Shown piece by piece: positions 25,464 through 33,768 of a DNA stretch of 64,000 bases (position 1 is the first letter of the stretch; every line of letters begins with the position of its first letter). This DNA comes from Myxococcales bacterium (lineage in GTDB: Bacteria; Myxococcota_A; Polyangia; Polyangiales; Houyiibacteriaceae). The position numbers and the translations under genes were made by a program. The stretch covers positions 1 to 64,000 of the forward strand of contig JAHEEE010000008.1 of the NCBI GenBank assembly GCA_024640845.1, given 5' to 3'. Under the pieces are notes generated by a model that was not told where the DNA came from, searched no databases, and saw nothing but the letters and a program-made list of their open reading frames with translations.

Positions 25464-26671
25464 GGAAATCACTCGGTCCCACGTTTCCTCTCTCGCTGCT
25501 GACCCGTGCGGCAGACCCAGTCCGGCACGGCTTGCTGCCGATCGATACCGAGCGCGTGATGAGATTCGCAGAGCGCATCAACGGCCTCCACGACTACGGG
25601 GGCGGTGACGTTCTAAATCGACTGGAAGAGACGGTGAGCTCGGTCCTCGAAGTCGACTGGAATGCGCTCGGCCGTTTCGGGCTTCGGTACATCTTGAACT
25701 GGCATCTCGGGAACCGGCTTCGACTCGTCGAGCTTCTGAAGCAGCGCCCGGATATTGCCCGGATCCCCATCGAGAGGCCGATCATCATCACCGGGCTTTT
25801 CCGCACGGGGACGACCTATCTCCACAACGTCCTGGCGGCAGATCCGAAGAGCCGTGCGGCGAGGACGTGGGAGCTCGCGCATCCGGTCGGCCGCAAGCGC
25901 GACTTGCTCGGTGACGAAAAATGGCGTCGATGGCGTGGCAGTCACGAGGTCGCAATGGACGAGATCATGATCCCCGAGCAAGCGGAAGCGCACAAAGTGA
26001 CCCTCGATGGTTGGGAGGAGGATTTTTTCCTCCTCGAGAACGACATGGCGATCATGAAGCTCTTCGTCGGCATGGGCGATTACCGATACGCCATGCGCAT
26101 GCTGGATTGGGACATGGTCGAGCCGTATCAGTGGCACAGAAAGCAGCTCCAGGTCCTGTGGACCCATCGCTCAGCGTCGCGCTGGCTCTTGAAGTGCCCA
26201 TGGCATCTCTGGAACTTGAAGGCATTGCTCACCGTCTATCCCGATGCGTCCGTCATTCAAACGCACCGAGGGCTCGTTGATACCGTTGGCTCCCAGTGCA
26301 GCTTGAGCGCCCGCATTGCATCGAAGTTCCAACGAAACCTCGACTTGCACGATGTCGGTCGGTTTTGGGTGGACTACTCGCGGATCGGCGTCGAGCGAGG
26401 TCTGGAGGCTAGGTCGGCATTTCCCGGCGCCAGGATCCATGACGTTCGTTTGAGCGACCTCAAGGCCCGACCCCTCGAAGTCATCGAGGGAATCTACGAG
26501 TACTGCGATCTGCCGTTCGACGACGAGCTCGCTGCCAAGCTGCGGGCTCGGATCAAGGACGTCCCCACTGCCCAGCTCGGCGAGCACGACTACGAAATAG
26601 CGGACTATGGCCTCACGGAGACCGAGATCCAGAACGCGTTCTCGGGTTATCGCAAGCGCTTCGGCGTCTAG
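25460..26671 (+). CDS. Sulfotransferase-family protein (PAPS-dependent type)
   Basis: About 403 residues. The PAPS 5'-phosphosulfate loop is in TGLFRTGTTYLHNVL (~111-125), the second PAPS contact is likely in HRGLVDTVGSQCSLS, and a downstream RLSDLKARPLEVIEGIYEY matches the family's RYEDL region. An N-terminal LLPIDTERVMRFAERINGLHDYG segment is typical of the mycobacterial-type group. No ATG precedes this segment; the best start is a TTG at 25460, whose TTGA overlaps the stop of the AtuA gene. An ATG at 25559 would truncate the conserved N-terminus. These enzymes sulfate lipids or glycolipids; the acceptor is unknown. It leads into the PlsC/PlsB genes in the same direction. Confidence 0.83.
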   Translation: MRKSLGPTFPLSLLTRAADPVRHGLLPIDTERVMRFAERINGLHDYGGGDVLNRLEETVSSVLEVDWNALGRFGLRYILNWHLGNRLRLVELLKQRPDIARIPIERPIIITGLFRTGTTYLHNVLAADPKSRAARTWELAHPVGRKRDLLGDEKWRRWRGSHEVAMDEIMIPEQAEAHKVTLDGWEEDFFLLENDMAIMKLFVGMGDYRYAMRMLDWDMVEPYQWHRKQLQVLWTHRSASRWLLKCPWHLWNLKALLTVYPDASVIQTHRGLVDTVGSQCSLSARIASKFQRNLDLHDVGRFWVDYSRIGVERGLEARSAFPGARIHDVRLSDLKARPLEVIEGIYEYCDLPFDDELAAKLRARIKDVPTAQLGEHDYEIADYGLTETEIQNAFSGYRKRFGV

Positions 26672-26714
26672 GGATCAAATCCGGTTCGAGTTGGGGTATG
26701 CTCGACGACCCCGC

Positions 26715-28151
26715 ATGGCGCTGCACGAGCAACTCACCCGCGAGATCCGCACAGGACCTAGAGGTCCCCGCGTGGGCGCGTTCTTCGATCTAGACCAAAC
26801 GCTCTTCGCGGGGTTCTCTGCGACCGCCTTCACCCGTGACCAGTTGTCTTCAGGCAGGCTCTCCCCGAAGGACTTGCTCGACTCCGCGCGAGCGACATTA
26901 TCGTTCACGCTGGGGCGAACGGGATTCTCTTCGTTCGTCACTGCGACCTCTGCCGTCTACCGAGGGATGAAAGAGAGCGTGCTCGAAGAGGCTGGCCGTC
27001 ACGCGTTCGAGAAGTATCTAGCCACCGAGATCTATCCCGAGTCCCGCGCGCTCGTGAAGGCGCATCAAGACGCGGGCCACACGGTTGCAATCATCACTTC
27101 GGCGACGCGCTACCAGGCCGACCCGGTTGCCGAGGAGCTCGGCATCGAGCACGTGCTCTGCACGCGCCTGGAGGTCGACGACGGTGTACTCACGGGCGGG
27201 GTTATCCGACCGACGTGCTTCGGTGAGGGGAAGGCCGACGCCGCGCGAAGCCTGACTGCCAAATACGATCTCGACCTCGACCAGAGCTACTTCTACTCCG
27301 ACAGTCATGAGGACCTGCCTCTCTTCGACATCGTTGGTCGCCCCCGCCCACTCAACCCGACTCGCCGGCTCGCTCAGATCGCCAAGGAACGGCAATGGCC
27401 CGTGCGGCGCTTCACGAGCCGTGGGACGCCGACCGTCGGCGATGTCGTTCGGACCGGTCTGATCTACGGTGCGCTCGCTCCGTCGGTCGTCTTCGGCCTC
27501 GGCGCGGGCCTTCTCAACAGCTCCAAGCGCGAAGCATTCAACGTAATGGGCTCGGTTTGGGGCGACGTGGCCACGTCGGCGGCCGGGATCGATCTCCGCG
27601 TGAAGGGTGAAGAGTACTTGTGGTCGCATCGCCCAGCTGTGTTCATCTTCAACCACCAGAGCGGTCTCGAGCTGGTCCTTCTGCTCAAGATGCTTCGGCG
27701 CGACTTCACGGGGATTGCCAAGGAAGAGCTTCGCCACAATCCGATCTTCGGTCCGCTCTTTCAGGCGGCCGGCGTAGTCTTTGTCGACCGCACGAACACG
27801 GCGAAAGCAATCGAAGCGCTCGAGCCGGCGGTCGAGGCGCTCAAACAGGGTCGTTCGCTCATCATCGCGCCGGAAGGGACGCGCTCGAAGACTCCGTCGG
27901 TCGGACCCTTCAAGAAGGGAGCGTTCCGGTTGGCGATGCAAGCGGGAGTGCCCATCGTACCCATCGTGTTTCGCAACGTGCTGGATGCGCTTCCCAAGGG
28001 GGCAGCAATCGTTCGACCTGCGGTCGTCGAAGCCGTGGCGCTCCCCCCGATTGAGACGTCGTCGTGGACCTTGGACACGCTGGAAGCCGAGATCGAAGCC
28101 ATTCGTTCCCAGTACGTCGAGATCCTCGAGGAGTCAGGAGAACAATCCTAG
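26715..28151 (+). CDS. plsC: HAD-IB phosphatase / 1-acylglycerol-3-phosphate acyltransferase fusion (PlsC-like)
   Basis: A 478-residue two-domain protein. Residues ~18-235 are a HAD-IB (SerB-like) phosphatase with DLDQT at 25-29, a TSAT segment at 128-131 and SDSHED (195-200). Residues ~290-450 are an acyltransferase with NHQSGLE at 313-319 and PEGTR at 386-390. The acyltransferase catalytic motif reads H-x4-E (His314, Glu319) instead of the usual H-x4-D. The same fusion occurs in M. tuberculosis PlsC (Rv2483c), next to PlsB2 (Rv2482c), and here the PlsB gene follows after 2 bp. I chose the ATG at 26715. It would acylate lysophosphatidate, while the HAD domain could act on a phospholipid intermediate. 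Confidence 0.87.
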   Translation: MALHEQLTREIRTGPRGPRVGAFFDLDQTLFAGFSATAFTRDQLSSGRLSPKDLLDSARATLSFTLGRTGFSSFVTATSAVYRGMKESVLEEAGRHAFEKYLATEIYPESRALVKAHQDAGHTVAIITSATRYQADPVAEELGIEHVLCTRLEVDDGVLTGGVIRPTCFGEGKADAARSLTAKYDLDLDQSYFYSDSHEDLPLFDIVGRPRPLNPTRRLAQIAKERQWPVRRFTSRGTPTVGDVVRTGLIYGALAPSVVFGLGAGLLNSSKREAFNVMGSVWGDVATSAAGIDLRVKGEEYLWSHRPAVFIFNHQSGLELVLLLKMLRRDFTGIAKEELRHNPIFGPLFQAAGVVFVDRTNTAKAIEALEPAVEALKQGRSLIIAPEGTRSKTPSVGPFKKGAFRLAMQAGVPIVPIVFRNVLDALPKGAAIVRPAVVEAVALPPIETSSWTLDTLEAEIEAIRSQYVEILEESGEQS

Positions 28152-28153
28152 CC

Positions 28154-29944
28154 ATGGACGAGGTCATCCAAGAAATCCTGAAAGAACCACGATTTCAAGA
28201 AGGCCTCTCCTCTCTCGCATCGGAGCTCGGAAAGTCGCGCGATGAGGTCGAGCGTCTGGCCGTGCGGTCGTTCACCGAGATGATCGCACGGCATGACCCG
28301 GCGGCGGTCGCGGCGTACAAGGCGATCGGTGCACTCTTCTCGCGGCGTTATCGTGTCGACGTCGACCACGGAGGGTTGAATCGATTGAGAGAGCTCGACC
28401 GTGAGCATGCGCTCATTTGGCTGCCCTCTCACCGCTCCTACCTCGACATGTTCTACCTCGAGCAGGTTGCACAGGAAGCAGGCATTCACCCCGCCTTCGT
28501 TCTCGGTGGCGACAATCTCGACTTCTGGCCCATCGGTCCCATTCTCCGCCGAGCCGGTGTGCTCTACATTCGACGGGACACCCAGGACGACCCGGTGTAT
28601 CGCTTCGCGCTTCGTTCGTACCTCGGGCACATCGTCGCTACCGGCCAAAACCTGACCTGGTCGATCGAAGGCGGCCGTTCGCGCACCGGGAAACTCCGAC
28701 CTCCCCGATATGGCGCGCTTCGCTACGTCGTGGACGCCGTTCGGAATACCGACGGCCCCGATGCGATGGTCGTTCCGGTATCGGTGGTTTATGAACAGCT
28801 TGCGGAGGTCGCCGCGATGACGGCGGAAGCTTTGGGCGGGAGCAAGAAGCCCGAAGGCATCGGGTGGCTGCTGCGTTTCGCTCGTACACAGCCCGGCCGC
28901 GTAAGTACCGTTCGGATCGACTTCGGCGAACCGATCCCGATGCGCGAGCGGATCGCGCAGATCGAACGCGATCCGCGTGCCAACGGCCAGGAGGTCGAGC
29001 GCTTTGCCCTCGAGGTCTGTCACCGAATCAATCGGGTCACCCCTGCGATTCCGACTGCCGTCGTGACACTCGCTTTGCTCGGAGCCGAGCGCGCGCTGAC
29101 GCTCGACGAAACGGTCGAGGCGCTCGCCCCCATCATCGGCTATCTGAGCAGCCACCCGACCGCTCCTCACATGCTCGGCCCGGAGCTGAGAGACGCTGGT
29201 TGGGTCAGGGGCACGCTCGACCAACTGACCGATGCGGGGGTGTTGAACCGGTTCACCGCTGGCGATCAAACCGTCTGGTACATCGCCCCCGAGCAGCATC
29301 TCGTCGCCGCATTCTACCGGAATACGCTCATTCACCTCTTGGTGAACCGCTCCATCGCCGAGCTCGCGATGTTCATGGCGCGCGAGCACGCGACCGGGGA
29401 CCTGCGCGAATCGATTTGGAATCACGCGATCAGCTTGCGGCAGCTGCTCAAGTTCGACTTCTTCTTCGCGACGCGCGCCGAGTTCAGTGAGGAGCTGATT
29501 GCGGAGGTCTGTCTCATCGACCCCGCCTGGGAAGGCCGTCAGGTTCGCGAGCCGGTCGTCACACGGGCGCAGATCGATCTTTGGTTCGAGCGTAGCAAAC
29601 CCCACCTCGCGCACCTCATCCTCCGCCCTTTCTTCGACGCCTACCGCGTCGTGGCTGATCAACTCGTCCGTTGGCCGCACGATCGAGAGGTCGATCAGGA
29701 GATGCTCCTCGAACGCTGTCTCGGCTACGGTCAGCAACAGGTCCTTCAAGCGAAGCTTCACAGCGCCGAATCCGTGACACTCGAGCTCTTTCGCAACGCA
29801 CTCAAGCTTGCGGACAACAAGGGCCTTCTCGTGGGTAAGGGTCGCGATCTCCACGAAAGACGCAAAGCATTTGCGGACAACCTCCGCGCCATCATCGATG
29901 ATCTCGAGACGCTCAGCCGAATGCAGCGCGTGCACCCGTCTTGA
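28154..29944 (+). CDS. plsB: Glycerol-3-phosphate 1-O-acyltransferase (PlsB-like)
   Basis: A 596-residue acyltransferase. Block I is PSHRSYLD with His93 and Asp98 (H-x4-D). Block II-like GGDNLDFWPIG, block III LYIRRD and block IV WSIEGGRSRTGK follow, then a long helical C-terminal domain (~320-596). This is the bacterial PlsB/PlsB2 type, which transfers an acyl group from acyl-CoA/ACP to glycerol-3-phosphate, the first step of phospholipid and triacylglycerol synthesis. The ATG at 28154 is 2 bp after the plsC stop, so the two are in one operon and catalyse successive steps. Length is shorter than E. coli PlsB (~800) but typical for the PlsB2 type. Confidence 0.9.
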   Translation: MDEVIQEILKEPRFQEGLSSLASELGKSRDEVERLAVRSFTEMIARHDPAAVAAYKAIGALFSRRYRVDVDHGGLNRLRELDREHALIWLPSHRSYLDMFYLEQVAQEAGIHPAFVLGGDNLDFWPIGPILRRAGVLYIRRDTQDDPVYRFALRSYLGHIVATGQNLTWSIEGGRSRTGKLRPPRYGALRYVVDAVRNTDGPDAMVVPVSVVYEQLAEVAAMTAEALGGSKKPEGIGWLLRFARTQPGRVSTVRIDFGEPIPMRERIAQIERDPRANGQEVERFALEVCHRINRVTPAIPTAVVTLALLGAERALTLDETVEALAPIIGYLSSHPTAPHMLGPELRDAGWVRGTLDQLTDAGVLNRFTAGDQTVWYIAPEQHLVAAFYRNTLIHLLVNRSIAELAMFMAREHATGDLRESIWNHAISLRQLLKFDFFFATRAEFSEELIAEVCLIDPAWEGRQVREPVVTRAQIDLWFERSKPHLAHLILRPFFDAYRVVADQLVRWPHDREVDQEMLLERCLGYGQQQVLQAKLHSAESVTLELFRNALKLADNKGLLVGKGRDLHERRKAFADNLRAIIDDLETLSRMQRVHPS

Positions 29945-29949
29945 GCTGG

Positions 29950-31260
29950 TTACAGATCGAAGCGCTGACAGTAGCTCGAGAAGCGGTCGCGGATCGCTCG
30001 GGGGTCGAGACCGAATCCCTCGGCGCTGTGCAAGTGACGGGCGCCCGGGCGCAGTCGCTTCCGAATCATGTACTCGCTCATGGCGTGGCGAGCTTCTCCG
30101 CCGAGGCTCATGCCGAGCGTGTGATACGCGCTCGCGATCGTGCCGACGGGGTCACGGGCGAGGTCCGGCGCCCTCAGGTGTGCGACGCGTCCCGCGGGGA
30201 GCTGGTCGACTCGTTGCACCGCGGGCTCGAGCCCTTGCACCAAGTAGCTCGACCAAAGCTCCGCGCCGACCGCGTTCGCGTGGACATCGCTGCTGAAGAC
30301 CGAGCGCGCGTATGCGTACAAGCTGCAGATCGAGCTCAGCGTATCGACGGGATCCCGATGAATGAACACGAAGCGGGCGTCCGGAAACACCTCGAGAATC
30401 GCATCGACGAAGAACGTGTGGGTGGGGTCTTTGAGGACGAAACGCTTCCCGTACGGTCGCTGATGGTACGCGAGCTGCAACTGCCGTCGGTGATGACGGT
30501 AGGCGATCGTCGCGTCTTGCTCGAATAGCCAGTCCACGTACCCATTGACGCGGTACTGCACGTTGAGCTGCGGCGTTCGGAAGACATTGGTGAACATCCC
30601 GCGGCACTCGTCGGTCTGAAAGGCGTCCATCGGGTGAATCGCTTTGATGTTTGGAGACAAGATGTCGGCCATCTTCAGGAAGCGCGATAGTGTTCCCTGC
30701 GCTCGCGCCGGCCCTTCGGGTCGCGGTGTCGGATCAAAGCTTTCCCAATGAGGCAAGGTGCGATTGTCAGGATCCTCGCCAAGCAAGCGATGCAGAATCG
30801 TGGTCCCGCTGCGAAAGAGGCCGAGCACGAATAGCGGAGTGGGGAGCCGCGTGTGCACCACTTCAGGTTTGCGTCGGAGGGCTTGCTCGACGCGAAGGTG
30901 CGTGCTCGCCATACGCGTGCAGTCGAGCCAAGCTGCGATCTTGCCGATGAAGTTGAGCGCGGCGTCTTCATTGAGCGAACGCGTGAACGCATCCAAGGCG
31001 TCGCGTGTGTCTGGGGTCGGATCTCCTGCGTTAGGGTTTTGCCGCTGCGCGCGCTCCCACCAGATGTCCGAGCTAGGACGACCCACCGGTTCGAGCTCGC
31101 CTCCGATCGTGTTGATTGCGCGTACCCACCATGAGTGCGAGTCGTCGGCGTGTGTGAACTGCGGCACTAGCCTCTCGCGACGCGGCCGAGCTGCGATGGG
31201 TGCGGGCAACGGGAGGTCGAGGGCCACGGAGATGGGCGGGTGAGTGGATTCGCGGTTCAT
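29950..31260 (-). CDS. Sulfotransferase-family protein
   Basis: About 436 residues. The PAPS loop is VLGLFRSGTTILHRLLGEDP; a second contact is in FIHRDPVDTLSSICSLY. A YGKRFVLKDPTHTFFVDAIL stretch matches the acceptor/dimer region. It is related to, but clearly distinct from, the sulfotransferase at 25460-26671. I chose the ATG at 31260 because upstream codons to 31347 are basic and cysteine-rich and do not resemble the family. It is convergent with plsB (5 bp between stops) and divergent from a secreted-protein gene. Substrate unknown; association with acyltransferase genes suggests a lipid. Confidence 0.82.
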   Translation of the reverse strand: MNRESTHPPISVALDLPLPAPIAARPRRERLVPQFTHADDSHSWWVRAINTIGGELEPVGRPSSDIWWERAQRQNPNAGDPTPDTRDALDAFTRSLNEDAALNFIGKIAAWLDCTRMASTHLRVEQALRRKPEVVHTRLPTPLFVLGLFRSGTTILHRLLGEDPDNRTLPHWESFDPTPRPEGPARAQGTLSRFLKMADILSPNIKAIHPMDAFQTDECRGMFTNVFRTPQLNVQYRVNGYVDWLFEQDATIAYRHHRRQLQLAYHQRPYGKRFVLKDPTHTFFVDAILEVFPDARFVFIHRDPVDTLSSICSLYAYARSVFSSDVHANAVGAELWSSYLVQGLEPAVQRVDQLPAGRVAHLRAPDLARDPVGTIASAYHTLGMSLGGEARHAMSEYMIRKRLRPGARHLHSAEGFGLDPRAIRDRFSSYCQRFDL

Positions 31261-31371
31261 CCGAATTGGGCACGAACAAACCACGAATTGCAGCGCGCAA
31301 GTAGTTTTCTGCCTTTTCCGTTCCATGCGCGCGTGACCCGGCGGCATTCAGGGCGTAAAGTGAGCCCCACG

Positions 31372-31998
31372 ATGATGCTGCGAAGTCTCCATCGTGCCCT
31401 CTGTCTTCCGAGCCTTGCCGTGCTGCTGGGCGCTGCCTCGGCGTCCGCCGATGTGCCGTCTGGGGATGGAATCACGGTTTCGATCAACACACTTGGTAGC
31501 GTCGCCGAGTATCCGGCGCTCACTCGCGGCCAAGTCGTCCTCATCAACGCGCAGCGTCTCGTCGTAACTCAGGAACCACAGCCGCTCGCGGCGGTCGCCG
31601 ACGCTCCGCCGGATCCGCAGACGACCGAAGTCGAAGCCGACCGGCCTCTCGCGCCCAACAAGAGCGCGATCTGGGTGGCCGGGCACTGGATCTACGGCCC
31701 AACCGGTTTCTCGTGGGTCGCCGGCCGGTACATCGCACCGCGCGCTGGTCACGTGTTCGTGCCACCACGTTGGGCAGTCGAAGATGGGCAGCACCTCTTT
31801 TTCAATGGGTTCTTCGTTCCCCGGAACGTGTACGTTCGAAGTCACTTCAACCGCTACTACTACACGGGTGCTCCCAAGCGCGGCTCGCAGACTACGTATG
31901 GTCCGTACTGGCCGGTGGGTGCCCCTACGGGTGCGAACGACTCATTGACCAGCGTGCGCGCGCGCGATCCCTATTGGCCCATCGGCGCGCGCCGCTGA
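31372..31998 (+). CDS. Secreted YXWGXW-repeat-like envelope protein
   Basis: A 208-residue exported protein. A signal peptide (residues 1-~25) ends in ASASA-D. The middle contains W-x-A-G-H-W and W-V-A-G-R-Y repeats (AIWVAGHWIYGP, then FSWVAGRYIAP and FVPPRWAVED), typical of YXWGXW-repeat proteins of the cell envelope. The C-terminus is rich in Tyr/Arg and ends PYWPIGARR. Two adjacent ATGs (31372, 31375) are possible starts. No enzymatic motif is seen. A rho-independent-type hairpin follows the gene at 32015-32042. Confidence 0.75.
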   Translation: MMLRSLHRALCLPSLAVLLGAASASADVPSGDGITVSINTLGSVAEYPALTRGQVVLINAQRLVVTQEPQPLAAVADAPPDPQTTEVEADRPLAPNKSAIWVAGHWIYGPTGFSWVAGRYIAPRAGHVFVPPRWAVEDGQHLFFNGFFVPRNVYVRSHFNRYYYTGAPKRGSQTTYGPYWPVGAPTGANDSLTSVRARDPYWPIGARR

Positions 31999-32014
31999 CC
32001 CAAGAGCACGAACA

Positions 32015-32042
32015 AAGGGACGGCCCGAGAGGAGCGTCCCTT
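32015..32042. terminator. Bidirectional hairpin between convergent genes
   Basis: A perfect 8-bp stem AAGGGACG (32015-32022) / CGTCCCTT (32035-32042) with a 12-nt loop. It lies between the secreted-protein gene and the leftward porin gene. A mildly T-rich tail follows on the plus strand, and AAA precedes the stem (TTT for the minus strand). It probably serves both directions. Confidence 0.6.
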
Positions 32043-32061
32043 CGTTCGTCTTTGCTAGCTC

Positions 32062-33738
32062 CTAGATGAACATGTGCCACTGCATGATGAAGGAGTTGCC
32101 CTTGCGGCTTTCGACGGTTCCGCCGTTGTCCGCGTTATAGAAGATCGGCCGATTGCGATACTCGATGGTCACCTTGGCGTTGTGGCGGTGGATGAACAGG
32201 TTGAGGCCGACGCCCACGTGATGCATCCATTCTTCCAGCGCCTGGAAGCCCGAGCCCTGCCAGTTCACGTAGGGCTGAAACTTCAAATTTTTGGCGACGT
32301 GTCCGGGCATCATCACCCCGAACTCGGAGTACAGGCTGTGACCCGTGCCGATCATCGGATACTGGTTGCCAGTCCCGAGTGTCGTGGTTGAAGAGGTACC
32401 CGTGGCGGGGTTCGCGATCCCAACGAGGCGTAGGTTGTTCGGACCGTAGCTCTGATACTGATAGACCCCGTACCAGGTGACGGAACCGCCATCGTCGCCC
32501 CCGAATGGATGGTCGAGGAATAGGTCGGTCGAGCCGATCAGCACCGGCACGGCTTTGGAGGCGCCGGTGGCTTCGTCCGTCACGTACTGCGCTCCGTGGG
32601 GATGGGCGTAGCCTCCGAGGCCCCAGTTGAACACCTTCTTGGCCCCGAGGTAGGTCCCAACCGTGTAGGGGAGGACATTGGACTCCTCATCGAGGAACTG
32701 GAACATGAAGTAGGCCGCGTACGCCCATGCATTGGTGTAACGATAGTTCCCGGTCGCGCCAGCCGCGATCGGGGGGTTCAAATTCGTTGGCGGATCTCCA
32801 GTCGTGGCGCGTGCCGGCGTATCGACGTCAAACGGCGTAAACGGCCGGGTGACAGCGACGCGATAGTCGAAGAGCCCGAACTTTCCTTTCGCATAGATCC
32901 CGAATTGGCGTGCGAACTGGTCCTCCAGCTCGATCAATGGCCAGTTCATGATCGGGGCATCGAGGCTCATCAACGTGATGGTGCTCGCGTTGGTCTGGCG
33001 AGAGATGCCGTTCCAGTAAATCAGACCGCCGCCAAGGAAAAGGGCTTTGTTCCTGCTCAACTGGAACTCCACCCAGGCATCGTGGACGAAGATCTGCGGC
33101 TTCCGCGCATTCCGGAAGGTCTGGTTGTTGATGCCGAAGTGAAACAACAAAAACGTGCGCGGGAAGATCTGACCGAACATCAAGAAACGAGCGCGGCGGA
33201 TCAGGATGTCTTCGTACCAATCATTGGTGTCCCCCAATACCTCGCTGCCTGGGTTCAACTGAATCGCGCGGGACCAGATCTGAAGCCACGTGGCGATTCG
33301 AAAGTAGAGCGTCCCGTCGTCGTTGAGGCTCCACTGGAGCTTCTTTGCCTGTCCATCCGCTGACACGAGTCCCACACCGGTGCCCGGCACAGGCTCGGGC
33401 TCCGGCGCCAACTTGCGCCCCGCGAGCGCCATCTGGCGCTTCGCTTCCTCGAGGTCCCGCTCCGCCTGCTCAATCCTCCGCTGGGCCTCGTCGAGCTGCT
33501 GCTCGGTGAGCATCTCGTCCGTGACGCCCAGGTCGCTGTCGACTTCGGTCGTCGTCTCGAACGCGTCCACTTCCGTGGCGTCGTCCGCAGCGTCGATCGC
33601 CGTCTCGCCCGGCACTACAAGGACTTGTGCAGCCGCCCATGCTGGAACGAGACCAGCCATTGCAATCGCTGCGACGGCAGCTATCCAGGCGCACCTCGCA
33701 TGTTGCGGCTCACGGCCGCCTTTCAGTTCTTCCCTCAT
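32062..33738 (-). CDS. Outer-membrane porin with coiled-coil N-terminus (module-linked)
   Basis: A 558-residue outer-membrane beta-barrel. A signal peptide (cleavage near AWAAAQ) is followed by an acidic stretch, then a coiled coil (TEQQLDEAQRRIEQAERDLEEA region, ~78-110), then a phosphate-selective-porin-like barrel with alternating aromatic strands and a terminal aromatic/hydrophobic strand (QWHMFI). I chose the ATG at 33738: an AGGAGG at 33744-33749 is 5 nt upstream, whereas the GTG at 33741 is only 2 nt away. It is the last gene of the acsA-DUF4212-symporter-porin operon, so it likely passes small carboxylates across the outer membrane; this role is inferred. Confidence 0.82.
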   Translation of the reverse strand: MREELKGGREPQHARCAWIAAVAAIAMAGLVPAWAAAQVLVVPGETAIDAADDATEVDAFETTTEVDSDLGVTDEMLTEQQLDEAQRRIEQAERDLEEAKRQMALAGRKLAPEPEPVPGTGVGLVSADGQAKKLQWSLNDDGTLYFRIATWLQIWSRAIQLNPGSEVLGDTNDWYEDILIRRARFLMFGQIFPRTFLLFHFGINNQTFRNARKPQIFVHDAWVEFQLSRNKALFLGGGLIYWNGISRQTNASTITLMSLDAPIMNWPLIELEDQFARQFGIYAKGKFGLFDYRVAVTRPFTPFDVDTPARATTGDPPTNLNPPIAAGATGNYRYTNAWAYAAYFMFQFLDEESNVLPYTVGTYLGAKKVFNWGLGGYAHPHGAQYVTDEATGASKAVPVLIGSTDLFLDHPFGGDDGGSVTWYGVYQYQSYGPNNLRLVGIANPATGTSSTTTLGTGNQYPMIGTGHSLYSEFGVMMPGHVAKNLKFQPYVNWQGSGFQALEEWMHHVGVGLNLFIHRHNAKVTIEYRNRPIFYNADNGGTVESRKGNSFIMQWHMFI

Positions 33739-33768
33739 CACAACCTCCTCTCAGCTTCGACTCAGCCG

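Noticed and set aside
28148-29935. 595-codon open frame antisense to plsB
   Set aside because: A shadow of the GC-rich coding strand: no recognisable domain, while the plus strand encodes a clear PlsB with all blocks.
29950-31260. Sulfotransferase genes as exact duplicates
   Set aside because: The two share the PAPS loop and overall layout but differ throughout, so they are distant paralogs and not a recent duplication.
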